Below are positions 37,714 through 46,128 of a stretch of 64,000 nucleotides of DNA, piece by piece (position 1 is the first letter of the stretch; the number at the start of each line of letters is the position of its first letter). The position numbers and the translations under genes are program-made. The stretch is from contig NZ_BDBV01000057.1 of the NCBI RefSeq assembly GCF_001613165.1, positions 34,341 through 98,340 of the forward strand. The letters run 5' to 3'. This DNA is from Nocardia mexicana NBRC 108244 (GTDB taxonomy: Bacteria; Actinomycetota; Actinomycetes; Mycobacteriales; Mycobacteriaceae). The notes beneath the pieces were generated by a model that saw nothing but the letters and a program-made list of their open reading frames with translations, ran no database searches and had not been told where the DNA came from.

Positions 37714-38892
37714 TCACCGATGAGCGGCCAGCACGGCCGCGAGACCTTCCCGCACGTCCTCGACGAAATACTCGGGGACCTCCAGCGACGGGAAATGTCC
37801 ACCGGTTTCGGGAGTCCGCCATGTGACGATCTGCCGGAACCGTTCCTGGGCCCAGGGGCGCGGGCATTTCTCGATATCGTGGGGATACACACTCAGTGCC
37901 GACGGGACGTCGACCCGGAGTTCGGGGTCGAGCGAGTTGTGGCTTTCGTAGTAGATGCGGGCCGCCGATGCGCCGGTCCCCGTCAGCCAATACAGGGTGA
38001 CATTGTCGAGAAGCCTGTCCCTGGAGACGGTTTCGAACGGGCTGTCTTCGGTATCCGTCCACGCGGCGAACTTGTCGAGGATCCAGGCGAGCAGCCCGAC
38101 CGGTGAGTCGACGAGCGAGTAGCCGATGGTCTGCGGCCGGGCCGCCTGCTGCTTCGCGAATGCCGCGTGCAGCCCACCGGCCCAGAAATCGCTGGTTTCC
38201 TCGGTCCATGTGCGTTCGGCCGCGGTCAGCCCGTCCGTCGACAATCCGGGCGGCGCCTGCGGGGTCAAATTGTGAACGCCGAGAACGTGATCCGGGAACC
38301 TGCCGCCGAGGATCGTGGTGATCACACCTCCCCAGTCGCCGCCGTGGGCCGCGAACTTGTCGTAGCCGAGCCTGCCCATCAGTTCCACCCAGGCGGCCGC
38401 GATCTTTTCGATTCCCCATCCGGTGGTGGTCGGCTTATCGCTGTATCCGAAGCCCGGTAGCGACGGGGCCACGACGTGGAACGCCGGTGCGGCCGCATCT
38501 TTCGGATCTGCCAGCTCGTCGATTACATCGATGAATTCGGCGACGCTGCCCGGCCAGCCGTGCGTCATGAGCAGGGGAGTGGCATCCGCGCGTGCGGATC
38601 GGCGGTGCAGGAAGTGGATTCCCAGACCATCGATGGTCGTGCGGAACTGACCGATCTGATCGAGGCGCTTTTCGAACGCTCGCCAGTCGTATTCGGTGCG
38701 CCAGTAGTTCACGAGATCGACGAGATCGGCGAGCGGAACGCCCTGATCCCATCGGCGCGGGTCGGGCGCGGCGCGATAGACCGTCTCGACTTCCGGCAGC
38801 CGTGCCGCGGCCAGTCGCGCGCGCAGATCGTCGAGGTCGGCGTCGGTTGCGTGGGCTTCGAAAGCTTGCACGTCGCTCATGGGACGAGGCAT
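37714..38892 (-). CDS. Epoxide hydrolase (EHN + alpha/beta hydrolase)
   Basis: ATG 38892 has AGGAGAT 6 bp upstream and gives 392 residues. The N-terminal EHN segment (DLDDLRARLAAARLPEVE, LVNYWRTEYDWRAFEKRLDQ) precedes the hydrolase core. The core has the oxyanion motif THGWPGS, the nucleophile aspartate in HGGDWGG and a C-terminal TGGHFPSLEVPEYF with the catalytic histidine. It opens an epoxide to a diol through a covalent Asp ester. It is divergent from the CGNR regulator gene, with a repeated palindrome between them, which makes it the likely regulated target. Confidence 0.93.
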   Translation of the reverse strand: MPRPMSDVQAFEAHATDADLDDLRARLAAARLPEVETVYRAAPDPRRWDQGVPLADLVDLVNYWRTEYDWRAFEKRLDQIGQFRTTIDGLGIHFLHRRSARADATPLLMTHGWPGSVAEFIDVIDELADPKDAAAPAFHVVAPSLPGFGYSDKPTTTGWGIEKIAAAWVELMGRLGYDKFAAHGGDWGGVITTILGGRFPDHVLGVHNLTPQAPPGLSTDGLTAAERTWTEETSDFWAGGLHAAFAKQQAARPQTIGYSLVDSPVGLLAWILDKFAAWTDTEDSPFETVSRDRLLDNVTLYWLTGTGASAARIYYESHNSLDPELRVDVPSALSVYPHDIEKCPRPWAQERFRQIVTWRTPETGGHFPSLEVPEYFVEDVREGLAAVLAAHR

Positions 38893-38913
38893 GAGATCTC
38901 CTGGTCGTCGTGG

Positions 38914-38992
38914 AACCGGCTCAGACCGATGTGAACCGGCTAAGACGGTTCTAACATGTTCCATGCCCGACTGGCAACCAGCTAAGGTGGTT
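38914..38992. promoter_or_regulatory. Three phased 17-bp operator-like sites between epoxide hydrolase and CGNR regulator
   Basis: AACCGGCTAAGACGGTT (38934-38950) and AACCAGCTAAGGTGGTT (38976-38992) share the plan AACCR-GCTAAGR-YGGTT. A decayed copy lies at 38914-38930. Centres are 20 and 42 bp apart, close to two and four helix turns. The last copy overlaps the ribosome site of the CGNR gene, suggesting autorepression. Confidence 0.75.
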
Positions 38993-38994
38993 CC

Positions 38995-39570
38995 ATGCGT
39001 GCTGAGTTTCCTGGCTTCCGCCTCGGCGCCGTGCTGGCGACGAGCTTCACGGGGACCCTGTCGGAGCGTCGCGGCAACCCCGTCGAGCGCATTCCCACGC
39101 CGCAGCGACTCGTCGACTGGCTGGCGGTGAACGGCCTCGCCGTGGACTCCTGCACTCCCGCCCAGCTCGAACTCGCCCGGAAACTGCGGGAGGCGATTCA
39201 CGCCGCCGCGACGGCGGCCGCGGTCGGGGACCCGCTCCCCGAGTCCGCCGTCCAGATCATCAACGACCGCAGCATTCAGGGTCGGGCCGCAGCGGTCCTG
39301 ACGCCCGAGGGCGATCGGCGATGGCGGCTCGGCTCGACGTCCTCCGTCGAAGACGCTCTCGGCGTTATCGCCGCAGACGCGGTCGACATCATCGCGGGCG
39401 AGCGAGACGGAAAACTGGCCCTGTGCGCCTCGGAAACCTGCCGGGCCGCCTTCTTCGACACCAGCCAGAGCCGCACCCGCAAATGGTGCGAGATGAACAC
39501 GTGCGGAAACCGCCAGAAGAAGGCCCGCTTCAACGCCGGCCAGCGCAAGAACCCCAGCTCGGGAAAGTGA
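38995..39570 (+). CDS. CGNR zinc-finger transcriptional regulator (ABATE domain)
   Basis: The 191-residue product starts at ATG 38995. The N-terminal 130 residues form the ABATE-type domain (RLVDWLAVNGL, LARKLREAIHAAATAA). The C-terminal zinc finger reads LCASETCRAAFFDTSQSRTRKWCEMNTCGNR, spread over residues about 140-172, with two C-x4-C pairs. These are stress- or xenobiotic-linked regulators. The adjacent epoxide hydrolase and the palindromes between the two genes suggest it represses or activates that enzyme and itself. Confidence 0.9.
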   Translation: MRAEFPGFRLGAVLATSFTGTLSERRGNPVERIPTPQRLVDWLAVNGLAVDSCTPAQLELARKLREAIHAAATAAAVGDPLPESAVQIINDRSIQGRAAAVLTPEGDRRWRLGSTSSVEDALGVIAADAVDIIAGERDGKLALCASETCRAAFFDTSQSRTRKWCEMNTCGNRQKKARFNAGQRKNPSSGK

Positions 39571-39603
39571 TCCGCGATCGTCATTCGTCGAGCCGGGACT
39601 GTC

Positions 39604-39978
39604 TCACACCCGCCAGAATGCGACGTATTCGTCCGTGTTCATATACGGATAGGAGCCCCGGCACACGGCGGCGGAGGTGTCGTCCGGAGCATCCGCACGT
39701 CCTCCCCAGATGAATTCGCTGTCCGACGATAAGCTGCTCGTTTTGTAGCAGAGGTTACGGATCTGAAACTTGCCGCTGCCCTTGCATTTTCCACTGATCG
39801 AGCCGTTCTTACCGTAACGTTTGCTCGTCACGTGACAGTCGTGGGGCTTTCTGGCGTCGTCGACCTGGGAGTTGTCGATTTCGACCGGTTCCGCTTGTGC
39901 CTCGGCGCTTATCGGGAAGACGGCTACGGCCAAAGCGTATCCCGTCAGAGTCACCGCGATCTTTGTCCATTTACGCAT
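39604..39978 (-). CDS. Small secreted hypothetical protein
   Basis: ATG 39978 is preceded by a GGGGGGAAA leader. The 124-residue product has a Sec signal peptide (basic head, hydrophobic core ending near SAEAQA). The mature region is small and contains four cysteines (HDCHV, GKCKGSG, NLCYKT, VCRGSY), probably two disulphides, and ends NTDEYVAFWRV. The family is not recognised. Basic patches and disulphides suggest an extracellular protein or antimicrobial-like factor, but nothing supports a function. Confidence 0.7.
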   Translation of the reverse strand: MRKWTKIAVTLTGYALAVAVFPISAEAQAEPVEIDNSQVDDARKPHDCHVTSKRYGKNGSISGKCKGSGKFQIRNLCYKTSSLSSDSEFIWGGRADAPDDTSAAVCRGSYPYMNTDEYVAFWRV

Positions 39979-40085
39979 TGCATTTCCCCCCGTTCGGTGT
40001 GTTCCTTCGGTATCCGCCGAGTCTGAGACCCGGGAGAGAACTCGGAAAGCCCCGAAAGTCTTTGCCTGCGGATTCAGGGGTCGCC

Positions 40086-40835
40086 TCACAGTTGGGATTT
40101 CAGCACGTCGACCTCGCCGCCCGGTGTTGTCGGGTCGAACCCGTGCTCGATGAGCCAGCGCACGCCCAGCAGGCTTCGCAGCGACCACCATGCCCGGATC
40201 ACGTCGAGATCGACATCGGCGCCGTAGCCGGCGACGACGTCGGCGAGGTGCTCCTGGTGCCCGAGCGTCAAGGTGGCGAGGTCGCGCAGGCCGTCGCCCC
40301 GGCCCGCCTCGGACCAGTCGAGCACGCCGGTGACCTCGTCGCCGTCGATGAATACGTGGCCGACCTGCAGGTCACCGTGGGTGAACACCGGTGTCCACGG
40401 CCGCAGCGCGGCCTCGGCGATCCGGCGGTTGCGCGCGACCACATCGGCGGGGAGAACGCCGTTGGCCACGATCCATGCACATTCACCGTCGAGCTCCGCC
40501 GCGCTCTCCTCGGGATTCCGGCCGGGCCACGGCGGCAGCGGCGCATCGTGCAGCACCCGCACGGCGGCACCCGCCGCGGCCCACGCCGCCGCCGACGCGG
40601 TCGACGGCTCACAGAGGCGCCCGAGCGCCGCCCCCGGAAGTGTGGCGAGCGCCAGCACAGGTGGCTTGTGCCACAACACTTCCGGAGTCGGAATCGGCGC
40701 CAAAGTCATCGCCTCCACCTCGACGGCGGCACGCTCCTGATCGGCATCGACCTTCAGGAACACATCACCGACCCGCAATGTCGCGCGCTCATGATGAGCG
40801 ACAACGACTTCGACTTCCTCCTCCACGCCGATCAT
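40086..40835 (-). CDS. Aminoglycoside/choline kinase-like phosphotransferase
   Basis: ATG 40835 gives 249 residues. The kinase fold is indicated by VGDVFLKVDAD (ATP-binding lysine), FTHGDLQVGHVFIDGDEV (Brenner-type HGD catalytic loop) and VLDWSEAGRGD (Mg-binding DW). The usual asparagine after HGDxxxx is replaced in GHV. It probably phosphorylates a small hydroxyl substrate, but antibiotic resistance cannot be claimed. It lies 50 bp downstream of the NmrA-like gene on the same strand. Confidence 0.85.
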   Translation of the reverse strand: MIGVEEEVEVVVAHHERATLRVGDVFLKVDADQERAAVEVEAMTLAPIPTPEVLWHKPPVLALATLPGAALGRLCEPSTASAAAWAAAGAAVRVLHDAPLPPWPGRNPEESAAELDGECAWIVANGVLPADVVARNRRIAEAALRPWTPVFTHGDLQVGHVFIDGDEVTGVLDWSEAGRGDGLRDLATLTLGHQEHLADVVAGYGADVDLDVIRAWWSLRSLLGVRWLIEHGFDPTTPGGEVDVLKSQL

Positions 40836-40885
40836 TGTCGCGCTCCGGCCGTCACCGCTGCCACGGGTTTTCGCCCGCGCCGAGC

Positions 40886-41809
40886 TCAGGCGTTGGGGCC
40901 CATGTACTTTCGCGCCCAGTCCTCGAAGCTGGTCAAGGGGATGCCGAGGTCGGTGGCGTACTGGGGACGGCCGGGCTGTCCTGCCACGTTCAGCCATTCG
41001 AGCGCCACGCCCATGGCCGGCATGCCGGCAGCGAAGGCCTGTTCCTCTGTCATATCCGGTGCGGGCAGGTGCGTTCCGAGCGTGCGGGAGAGGACCTCGG
41101 CGATCTCGGTCATCGACAGGTAGTCGCTCGCCAGCTCCAGCTCGACCCCGTCGAATCGCTCGGGCGCGGTGATGGCCGCGGCGGCCGCGCGACCGATGTC
41201 GTCCACCGCGACCAGCGACAGCCGGGTCTCGGGATTGATGACACTCACCAGGCCGCCGTCGATGCCGCGCGGGAACATGTACGCCATCGACGGCAGGAAG
41301 TTCTCCATGAACGTGCCCGGCTTGAGCAGCGTCCAGTGGGGGAATCCGGCGGCGCGGACGCGGTCCTGGATCGCTGCCTTGGCACCCATGGACGCCGCCA
41401 GCGAAGCCCAGCGCCCCTCGTCCCAGCCCGGTGTTTCGGTGTGCTGACCGGCGCCGCTCACGGAGGTGTGCACGAACTGCGGCACCCCCGCGGCCTTCGC
41501 GCCCTCGACGAGATTGGTGCCCTGGGTTACCTCGCTATCGAAATCCACTCCCGCCGAGGTGAATTCGGGCATCTGCACGGAGAACACCGCGCGGGCGCCC
41601 GCGGCCGCTCGAATCACCGAATCGCGGTCTCGTAGATCCCCGGTGACCAGTTCGGCGCCGAGTGCCTCGACGGCATTGGCCCGGGTGGTCGCCGGGTCGC
41701 GCACCAGGGCCCGGACCGGAACCCCCGCCGCGAGTAGTGCGCGGGCCGTGGCACCGCCCTGCCGGCCGGTGGCGCCGGTGACCAGAACTGGTGCGGAAGG
41801 TGCGGACAT
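40886..41809 (-). CDS. NmrA-like NAD(P)-binding protein
   Basis: ATG 41809 has GAGGAG upstream. The 307-residue atypical SDR has the Rossmann motif VTGATGRQGGATARAL, VRALVRD, FVHTSVSGAG and LLKPGTFMENF. There is no YxxxK triad in the classical place, as in NmrA/NmrA-like proteins that act as redox sensors or reductases. It is divergent from a TetR gene with a large inverted repeat between them, so it is probably the regulated target. Confidence 0.92.
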   Translation of the reverse strand: MSAPSAPVLVTGATGRQGGATARALLAAGVPVRALVRDPATTRANAVEALGAELVTGDLRDRDSVIRAAAGARAVFSVQMPEFTSAGVDFDSEVTQGTNLVEGAKAAGVPQFVHTSVSGAGQHTETPGWDEGRWASLAASMGAKAAIQDRVRAAGFPHWTLLKPGTFMENFLPSMAYMFPRGIDGGLVSVINPETRLSLVAVDDIGRAAAAAITAPERFDGVELELASDYLSMTEIAEVLSRTLGTHLPAPDMTEEQAFAAGMPAMGVALEWLNVAGQPGRPQYATDLGIPLTSFEDWARKYMGPNA

Positions 41810-41833
41810 GATGCTCCTCGAGTGCTCGACACG

Positions 41834-41890
41834 TAAACGGCGGGACCCGCCATTTATCCTCCGCTACGATATGGCGGGGCCCGCCGTTTA
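41834..41890. promoter_or_regulatory. Two mirrored palindromic operators between NmrA-like and TetR genes
   Basis: The 20-bp segments at 41834-41853 and 41871-41890 are reverse complements of each other with one mismatch. Each also holds its own palindrome, GGCGGGACCCGCC (41839-41851) and GGCGGGGCCCGCC (41873-41885), with centres 34 bp apart. The second ends 20 bp before the TetR start, and the first lies 24 bp upstream of the NmrA-like start. Autoregulation by the TetR protein is expected. Confidence 0.8.
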
Positions 41891-41910
41891 GCAACCCTGG
41901 AGGTGATGCC

Positions 41911-42471
41911 GTGCCCGAGCGTCAGCGTGCCGACGCCCGCCGCAACTACGCGCGGGTACTCGCCGTAGCGGAGGAGGAGGTTGCCGCCCACGGCGCCGCC
42001 GCGTCCCTGGAGCAGATCGCGCGCGTCGCGGGGGTCGGCTCGGCGACCGTGCGTCGCCACTTTCCGACCCGCCGCGCGCTGCTGGAAGCGGTGTCCCACA
42101 AGCGGATCGACGCACTGTGCAGTCGCGCCCGCGACCTCACCGGCGCCGAGGACAGCCGGGCCGCACTGCTGGATTGGTTGAGCGATGTCGTCGCGTACTG
42201 CGTCAGTGCCCGAGGACTGGCGGTGGCGCTGTCCTACGACAGCGCCGGGGCGGACCCGGCGCACGACAACGCTTGCTCCTCGGCCTTGGAGGAAGCGGGA
42301 AATCCCTTGCTGCACCGCGCAGTACGAGAGGGAAAGGTATCGACGAGCGCCACGGTTTCCGACTTGATCATGCTGATCGTAGGCATCACCTTCGCCACCG
42401 AGCACGCCCCGGACCCCGCCGACCATGCGGACCGGCTCTTCCAGCTGGCAGTGGCGGGACTGGGGCAGTAG
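41911..42471 (+). CDS. TetR-family regulator
   Basis: The start at GTG 41911 gives 186 residues. The N-terminal helix-turn-helix is AASLEQIARVAGVGSATVRRHFPTRRALLEAV, covering residues about 25-56, typical of TetR. The C-terminal part is helical and ligand-binding. The divergent NmrA-like gene and the two mirrored palindromes mark its probable regulon. Its end is only 4 bp from the convergent AlkD-like gene. Confidence 0.93.
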   Translation: MPERQRADARRNYARVLAVAEEEVAAHGAAASLEQIARVAGVGSATVRRHFPTRRALLEAVSHKRIDALCSRARDLTGAEDSRAALLDWLSDVVAYCVSARGLAVALSYDSAGADPAHDNACSSALEEAGNPLLHRAVREGKVSTSATVSDLIMLIVGITFATEHAPDPADHADRLFQLAVAGLGQ

Positions 42472-42475
42472 GTCG

Positions 42476-43144
42476 TTACTTGCCCTGTCGCCGCACCATC
42501 TCTGCGATCCAGGTAGGGGCGTACGGGGAGGTGCAGCCGGGCGAGGTCGGGTAGTCCTCGAGGACCTGCAGGCGCTCGCCGATATCGATTGCGCGGGAAC
42601 GGTATTCGGCGTGTTCGATGCCGATCTGTGCGAGACAGGTGTTCATCGCCCACTGCAGGCGATCCGGGGCGCCCTGCATCTCCGCCTCGATGGTGTCCAG
42701 CAGGCCCGCGAGGTCGAGACCCTCGGGCTGCTTCGCCACGCGGTCGGCGGTCAGGGCCCAGCCCGCACTCGCGACCACGGGATCCGGATCGGCGAACCAG
42801 GTGAGGCGCAGCTCTTCGGCGTGCGGGTTCTTCTTCACCACGTAGCTCAGCAGCCAGTCGTGCACCTTGGGCGTGCGCGCCTCGCGCAACATGACATCCA
42901 GCTCGTCGCGCTCGAACGCCTTCGGGCGGCAGATCAGCAGCGCCAGCAGCCGCGCGGCGGTGTCGTCGGTCGCCCAGAGTTCCCGTGCGAGGTCCTGCTG
43001 CGTCTTCAACCGCTTCGCGACCGCCCGCAGCTTGCCGAGATTCACCCCGTGATCGTCGCCGTGCTTCTCGTTCACGGCGCGTGCCTTCGGATCCTCGAGC
43101 GCGGCCAACTCGGCCAGCACCTCGCCCACCGTCGCCTGAACCAC
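42476..43144 (-). CDS. DNA alkylation repair (AlkD-like HEAT) protein
   Basis: GTG 43144 has AGGAGG at ideal spacing. The 222-residue helical product has the AlkD-like run NLGKLRAVAKRLKTQQDLARELWATDD, a HEAT repeat array, VHDWLLSYVVKKNPHAEELRLTWFADPDPVVASAGWAL and a tail with IGIEHAEYRSRAIDIGERL. AlkD-type enzymes remove bulky or cationic alkyl bases without base flipping. Many actinobacterial relatives are untested, so the exact repair activity is inferred from fold. It is monocistronic. Confidence 0.82.
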   Translation of the reverse strand: MVQATVGEVLAELAALEDPKARAVNEKHGDDHGVNLGKLRAVAKRLKTQQDLARELWATDDTAARLLALLICRPKAFERDELDVMLREARTPKVHDWLLSYVVKKNPHAEELRLTWFADPDPVVASAGWALTADRVAKQPEGLDLAGLLDTIEAEMQGAPDRLQWAMNTCLAQIGIEHAEYRSRAIDIGERLQVLEDYPTSPGCTSPYAPTWIAEMVRRQGK

Positions 43145-43293
43145 CTCAGCCTCCTGCCGTCGTATGCGAGATCCTCAGCAGACCCTATCGGGGTACAGGA
43201 GGTTCCCACCTCGACCGATCGCCCTACTCACGATGTCGCAACTCTCGCGCCGCCGTCCTTGCGACAACGCTCCAAGAAAGTTCTGGAATCGGG

Positions 43294-43324
43294 TTGACCC
43301 TGCCCCTAGGGCAGGTTTTTAGCG
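43294..43324 (+). promoter_or_regulatory. MerR-type promoter with 19-bp spacer, probably leaderless
   Basis: TTGACC (43294-43299) and TTAGCG (43319-43324) are 19 bp apart, the overlong spacer of MerR promoters. The spacer holds CTGCCCCTAGGGCAG (43300-43314), a palindrome with a 3-bp centre. The start codon at 43332 lies only 7 bp after the -10 box, so the transcript is likely leaderless or nearly so. Confidence 0.8.
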
Positions 43325-43331
43325 TTGAGGC

Positions 43332-44141
43332 ATGCGAAATTCACGAAACAAACAACAGTCCTGGACCGGATACGTGTCGGTGGACGACACTCGCTTGGCC
43401 GTCACCGACACCGGTGGCGAAGGCCCCGCGGTGGTGTATCTCAACGGCGCGTACTCGAGCCAGCCGGCCTGGCGACACGTGATCACCGAATTGGGCCCCG
43501 GGTGGCGGCATATCACCTTCGACGAGCGGGCGCGCGGCCGCTCGAAGAAGTCGGCCGACTACTCCTTCGAGGGCACCATCCGAGACCTGGACGCGGTGCT
43601 GACCGCTCGGGGTGTCGAACGGGTTTTGCTGGTGGGCTGGTCCTTCGGTGCGGCGGTCGCGGTTCACTGGGCGGTGCGAAACCCGGACCGGGCGCGCGGC
43701 CTGGTCCTGGTCGACGGCGGCTATCCCTACGACTGGGTCGACGAGGCCGCCGAGGCGCAGATCCGGCAGCAGTTCCGCCGGATGCGGCTGTTCATCCCGC
43801 TGCTGGCCCGCGTCGGCATGGCCGCGCACATGACCGCCGACCAGCACGCCGAGGTCAACATAGAGATCAACCGGGTCTTCGGCGCACTCGGCAACTGCTA
43901 CGACCGCCTGACGGCGCCGGTGCGGTTCGTGGTCGCCTCCGGCGCCAGTATGGGAGGCACCGAATCCGAGCTGGCCAGGATGCGCGCCACCCTGGACCCG
44001 GTACTCGACAGACGGCCGAACATCCAGGTCAGCGCGACCGCGACCGGCAACCATGTCACCATCCTGCGCAAGGACTACCGTGCCGTGGCCGACGCGGTGC
44101 GCCAAGCCGCGGACGTCGCCACGCGAACCGAAACGAGCTAG
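43332..44141 (+). CDS. Alpha/beta hydrolase under MerR control
   Basis: ATG 43332 is 7 bp after the predicted -10 box. The 269-residue product has the hydrolase order: VVYLNGAYSS, ITFDERARGRS, the nucleophile serine in GWSFGAAV, and GNHVTILRKDY with the catalytic histidine. The fold is clear but the substrate is not. It precedes the MerR gene by 2 bp in one operon, the usual arrangement where a MerR sensor controls a detoxifying or degrading enzyme and itself. Confidence 0.88.
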   Translation: MRNSRNKQQSWTGYVSVDDTRLAVTDTGGEGPAVVYLNGAYSSQPAWRHVITELGPGWRHITFDERARGRSKKSADYSFEGTIRDLDAVLTARGVERVLLVGWSFGAAVAVHWAVRNPDRARGLVLVDGGYPYDWVDEAAEAQIRQQFRRMRLFIPLLARVGMAAHMTADQHAEVNIEINRVFGALGNCYDRLTAPVRFVVASGASMGGTESELARMRATLDPVLDRRPNIQVSATATGNHVTILRKDYRAVADAVRQAADVATRTETS

Positions 44142-44143
44142 GA

Positions 44144-44917
44144 ATGCACATCGGACTCACCACCGGTCAAGCCGCCGCCTTCGCCGACGTCACCGTGAAA
44201 ACCGTCCGGCACTACCACCGTCTCGGCCTGGTGGACGAGCCCGAACGCGACGCCTCCGGATATCGCAGATACGGCTCGCAGCAACTGCTGCAACTGGTCC
44301 GAGTCCGCACCTTGGCCCGTGCCGGGGTCCCGCTCGCCGAGATCCCGGCCCTGCTGGAAGCCGACCCGGACCAGTTCGCCACCGCGATCGTCGACATCGA
44401 CCAGCGACTCAGCCAGCACATCGCCGAACTCACCGCCCGCCGTGTCACCCTGCACCGGTTGGAGAACGGCGACCGGGCCCTGCTGCCCGATCGCGCCTGC
44501 GCTCTCCTGGACCGACTACGCGAACTCGACCTCGGCCCCAAGATCGTCGACGCCTACCGCGACAGCCTCATCCTGGCCAAGGCCCTTTTCCCCGACCACT
44601 TCGACGACTACCTCACCGATTTCGAAACCGCCATGGCCGACAGCGTCTACGCCGAATTGATCCGGCAATGCTGGGAGGCCGACGATTGGCACACCGACGA
44701 CCCGCGGATTCCGGAACTGGCAGAACAGGTAGCCGACCACCTGCTGCGCCACCCCGAACTGACCCAATTCACCGGCAACCTCGCCGCCCCCGACGGCGCC
44801 ACCCGGTACGGAGTGATCAACCACCACGGCCAGCAGCAGCCCTCCACCTCGGCCCGGCTGACTGCCCTCATCGAACAGCGTCTACGCGCCGGCGGCGTCG
44901 ACATCCCCCGGCAATGA
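44144..44917 (+). CDS. MerR-family transcriptional regulator
   Basis: ATG 44144 lies 2 bp after the hydrolase stop. The 257-residue product has the MerR winged helix (TTGQAAAFADVTVKTVRHYHRLGL, DASGYRRYG), a coiled coil and a 150-residue C-terminal effector domain with LGPKIVDAYRDSLILAKALFPDHFDDYL. The 19-bp-spacer promoter in front of the operon is the expected target. The ligand domain is of the type seen beside alpha/beta hydrolases in actinobacteria. No metal-binding cysteines are seen, so an organic ligand is likely. Confidence 0.92.
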   Translation: MHIGLTTGQAAAFADVTVKTVRHYHRLGLVDEPERDASGYRRYGSQQLLQLVRVRTLARAGVPLAEIPALLEADPDQFATAIVDIDQRLSQHIAELTARRVTLHRLENGDRALLPDRACALLDRLRELDLGPKIVDAYRDSLILAKALFPDHFDDYLTDFETAMADSVYAELIRQCWEADDWHTDDPRIPELAEQVADHLLRHPELTQFTGNLAAPDGATRYGVINHHGQQQPSTSARLTALIEQRLRAGGVDIPRQ

Positions 44918-45174
44918 AACCCCAAGGCCCACAACTGCCGAACATTTGTCAGCACTTGGGACGTACTTCTACCCGTCCAACGTGGTTGGTGTTGCCCGTG
45001 TGATGTCAGTCAGGAGCTATCGTCGGCGACTGCGCTGGCGCTGGCGGCCATGCCAGCTCCGACCCGGTCTGCCAGTTCGCCGACCTCCGCCTCGGCAAGC
45101 ACGAGATACCCGGCCTTGTCGCGTGCAAGTGGGGTGTGAGGTTGGTGCAAGGGTCGTCCTCGACCATCGAAGGC

Positions 45175-46113
45175 ATGACATGGAATGCGGGGCGTTCGGG
45201 TGTGGGGAAGACGGTTCTGGTTACCGGGGCCGGCGCCGGGATCGGGTACTTCGTCGCCGAGCGAGTAGCGGCGAGCGGTGCGACCGTCGTGCTGGGCTGC
45301 CGCGATACCGCCAAGGCCGACCTCGCGGTGAGTGCGATCGGCGCACGGGTTCCGGGTGCTCGAGCTCGGTGGGTGCGCCTGGATCTCGCGGATCTGTCCA
45401 TGCTGCCGACGGCGGTGACCGACCTCGGCGTCGATCGCCTCGACGCGGTCGTGCTCAATGCAGGGGTGCTGCTGTCCGATGCCGATCGCCGCTTCAGTCG
45501 CCAGGGCCACGAATTGATGTTCGCGACAAACCATCTCGGGCATTTCGCGCTGGTCCATCACCTGTCGCCGCTGCTGACCGCCGCCGACGGCCGCGTGATC
45601 ACCGTCGGCAGCTTCGCCGCCCGGTCGGAACGGCTGGACCTGGCCGACCTGCAGTCCGTCCACGACTACCGGCCCAAACGCACCTACGCACGATCGAAGT
45701 TGGCGCAGATGCAGTTCGGTTTCGAGCTGGACCGCCGCCTGCGCGCACACGGCGCCGACACCGCGAGCGTCGTCGTCCACCCCGGCGGCGCCTTGGACGC
45801 GCTGACCCCCTCGCGTCCGCCGCTTTTCACCCGCACCACCGCGCATCGCCTGCGCGGGCTCACCGCCGGTCTTCTGCTGCACGGCAAGCAATCCGGCGCG
45901 GAATCCGCCGTCCGAGCGGTACTCGACTACGGCATAACGAGCGGACAACTCTGGGGCCCAAGGGTTTTCGGACTGCGCGGACAGCCACACCGGGAATCAC
46001 CGCATACCCACATGACCGACCCTGAGACCGCGGCCGAACTGTGGTCTGCCAGTGTGGAACTCACCGGCGCCGACCCCTTCGGCCGACAATCGCCGTCCGC
46101 GCCGCGCGGATAG
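45175..46113 (+). CDS. Short-chain dehydrogenase/reductase (retinol-dehydrogenase-like)
   Basis: ATG 45175 is preferred over GTG 45136; the ribosome site is weak for both. The 312-residue product has TGAGAGIG, LGCRDTAKAD, LNAGVLL, the FATNHLGHFALV run, VGSFAA and YARSK as YxxxK. This pattern, with a long C-terminus, is that of retinol dehydrogenase/WW-oxidoreductase-like SDRs. It faces the TetR gene at 46129. The substrate is unknown. Confidence 0.9.
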   Translation: MTWNAGRSGVGKTVLVTGAGAGIGYFVAERVAASGATVVLGCRDTAKADLAVSAIGARVPGARARWVRLDLADLSMLPTAVTDLGVDRLDAVVLNAGVLLSDADRRFSRQGHELMFATNHLGHFALVHHLSPLLTAADGRVITVGSFAARSERLDLADLQSVHDYRPKRTYARSKLAQMQFGFELDRRLRAHGADTASVVVHPGGALDALTPSRPPLFTRTTAHRLRGLTAGLLLHGKQSGAESAVRAVLDYGITSGQLWGPRVFGLRGQPHRESPHTHMTDPETAAELWSASVELTGADPFGRQSPSAPRG

Positions 46114-46128
46114 CCAACCGGCGGCGAG

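Noticed and set aside
40086..40835. Antibiotic-resistance aminoglycoside phosphotransferase
   Set aside because: Only the general kinase fold is visible, the usual Asn after the HGD loop is altered, and the context gives no resistance link.
45010..45130. Minus-strand coding-like tail before the SDR gene
   Set aside because: A short reasonable stretch precedes a stop, but no start or conserved domain extends it; the rest of the frame is a shadow of the SDR gene.
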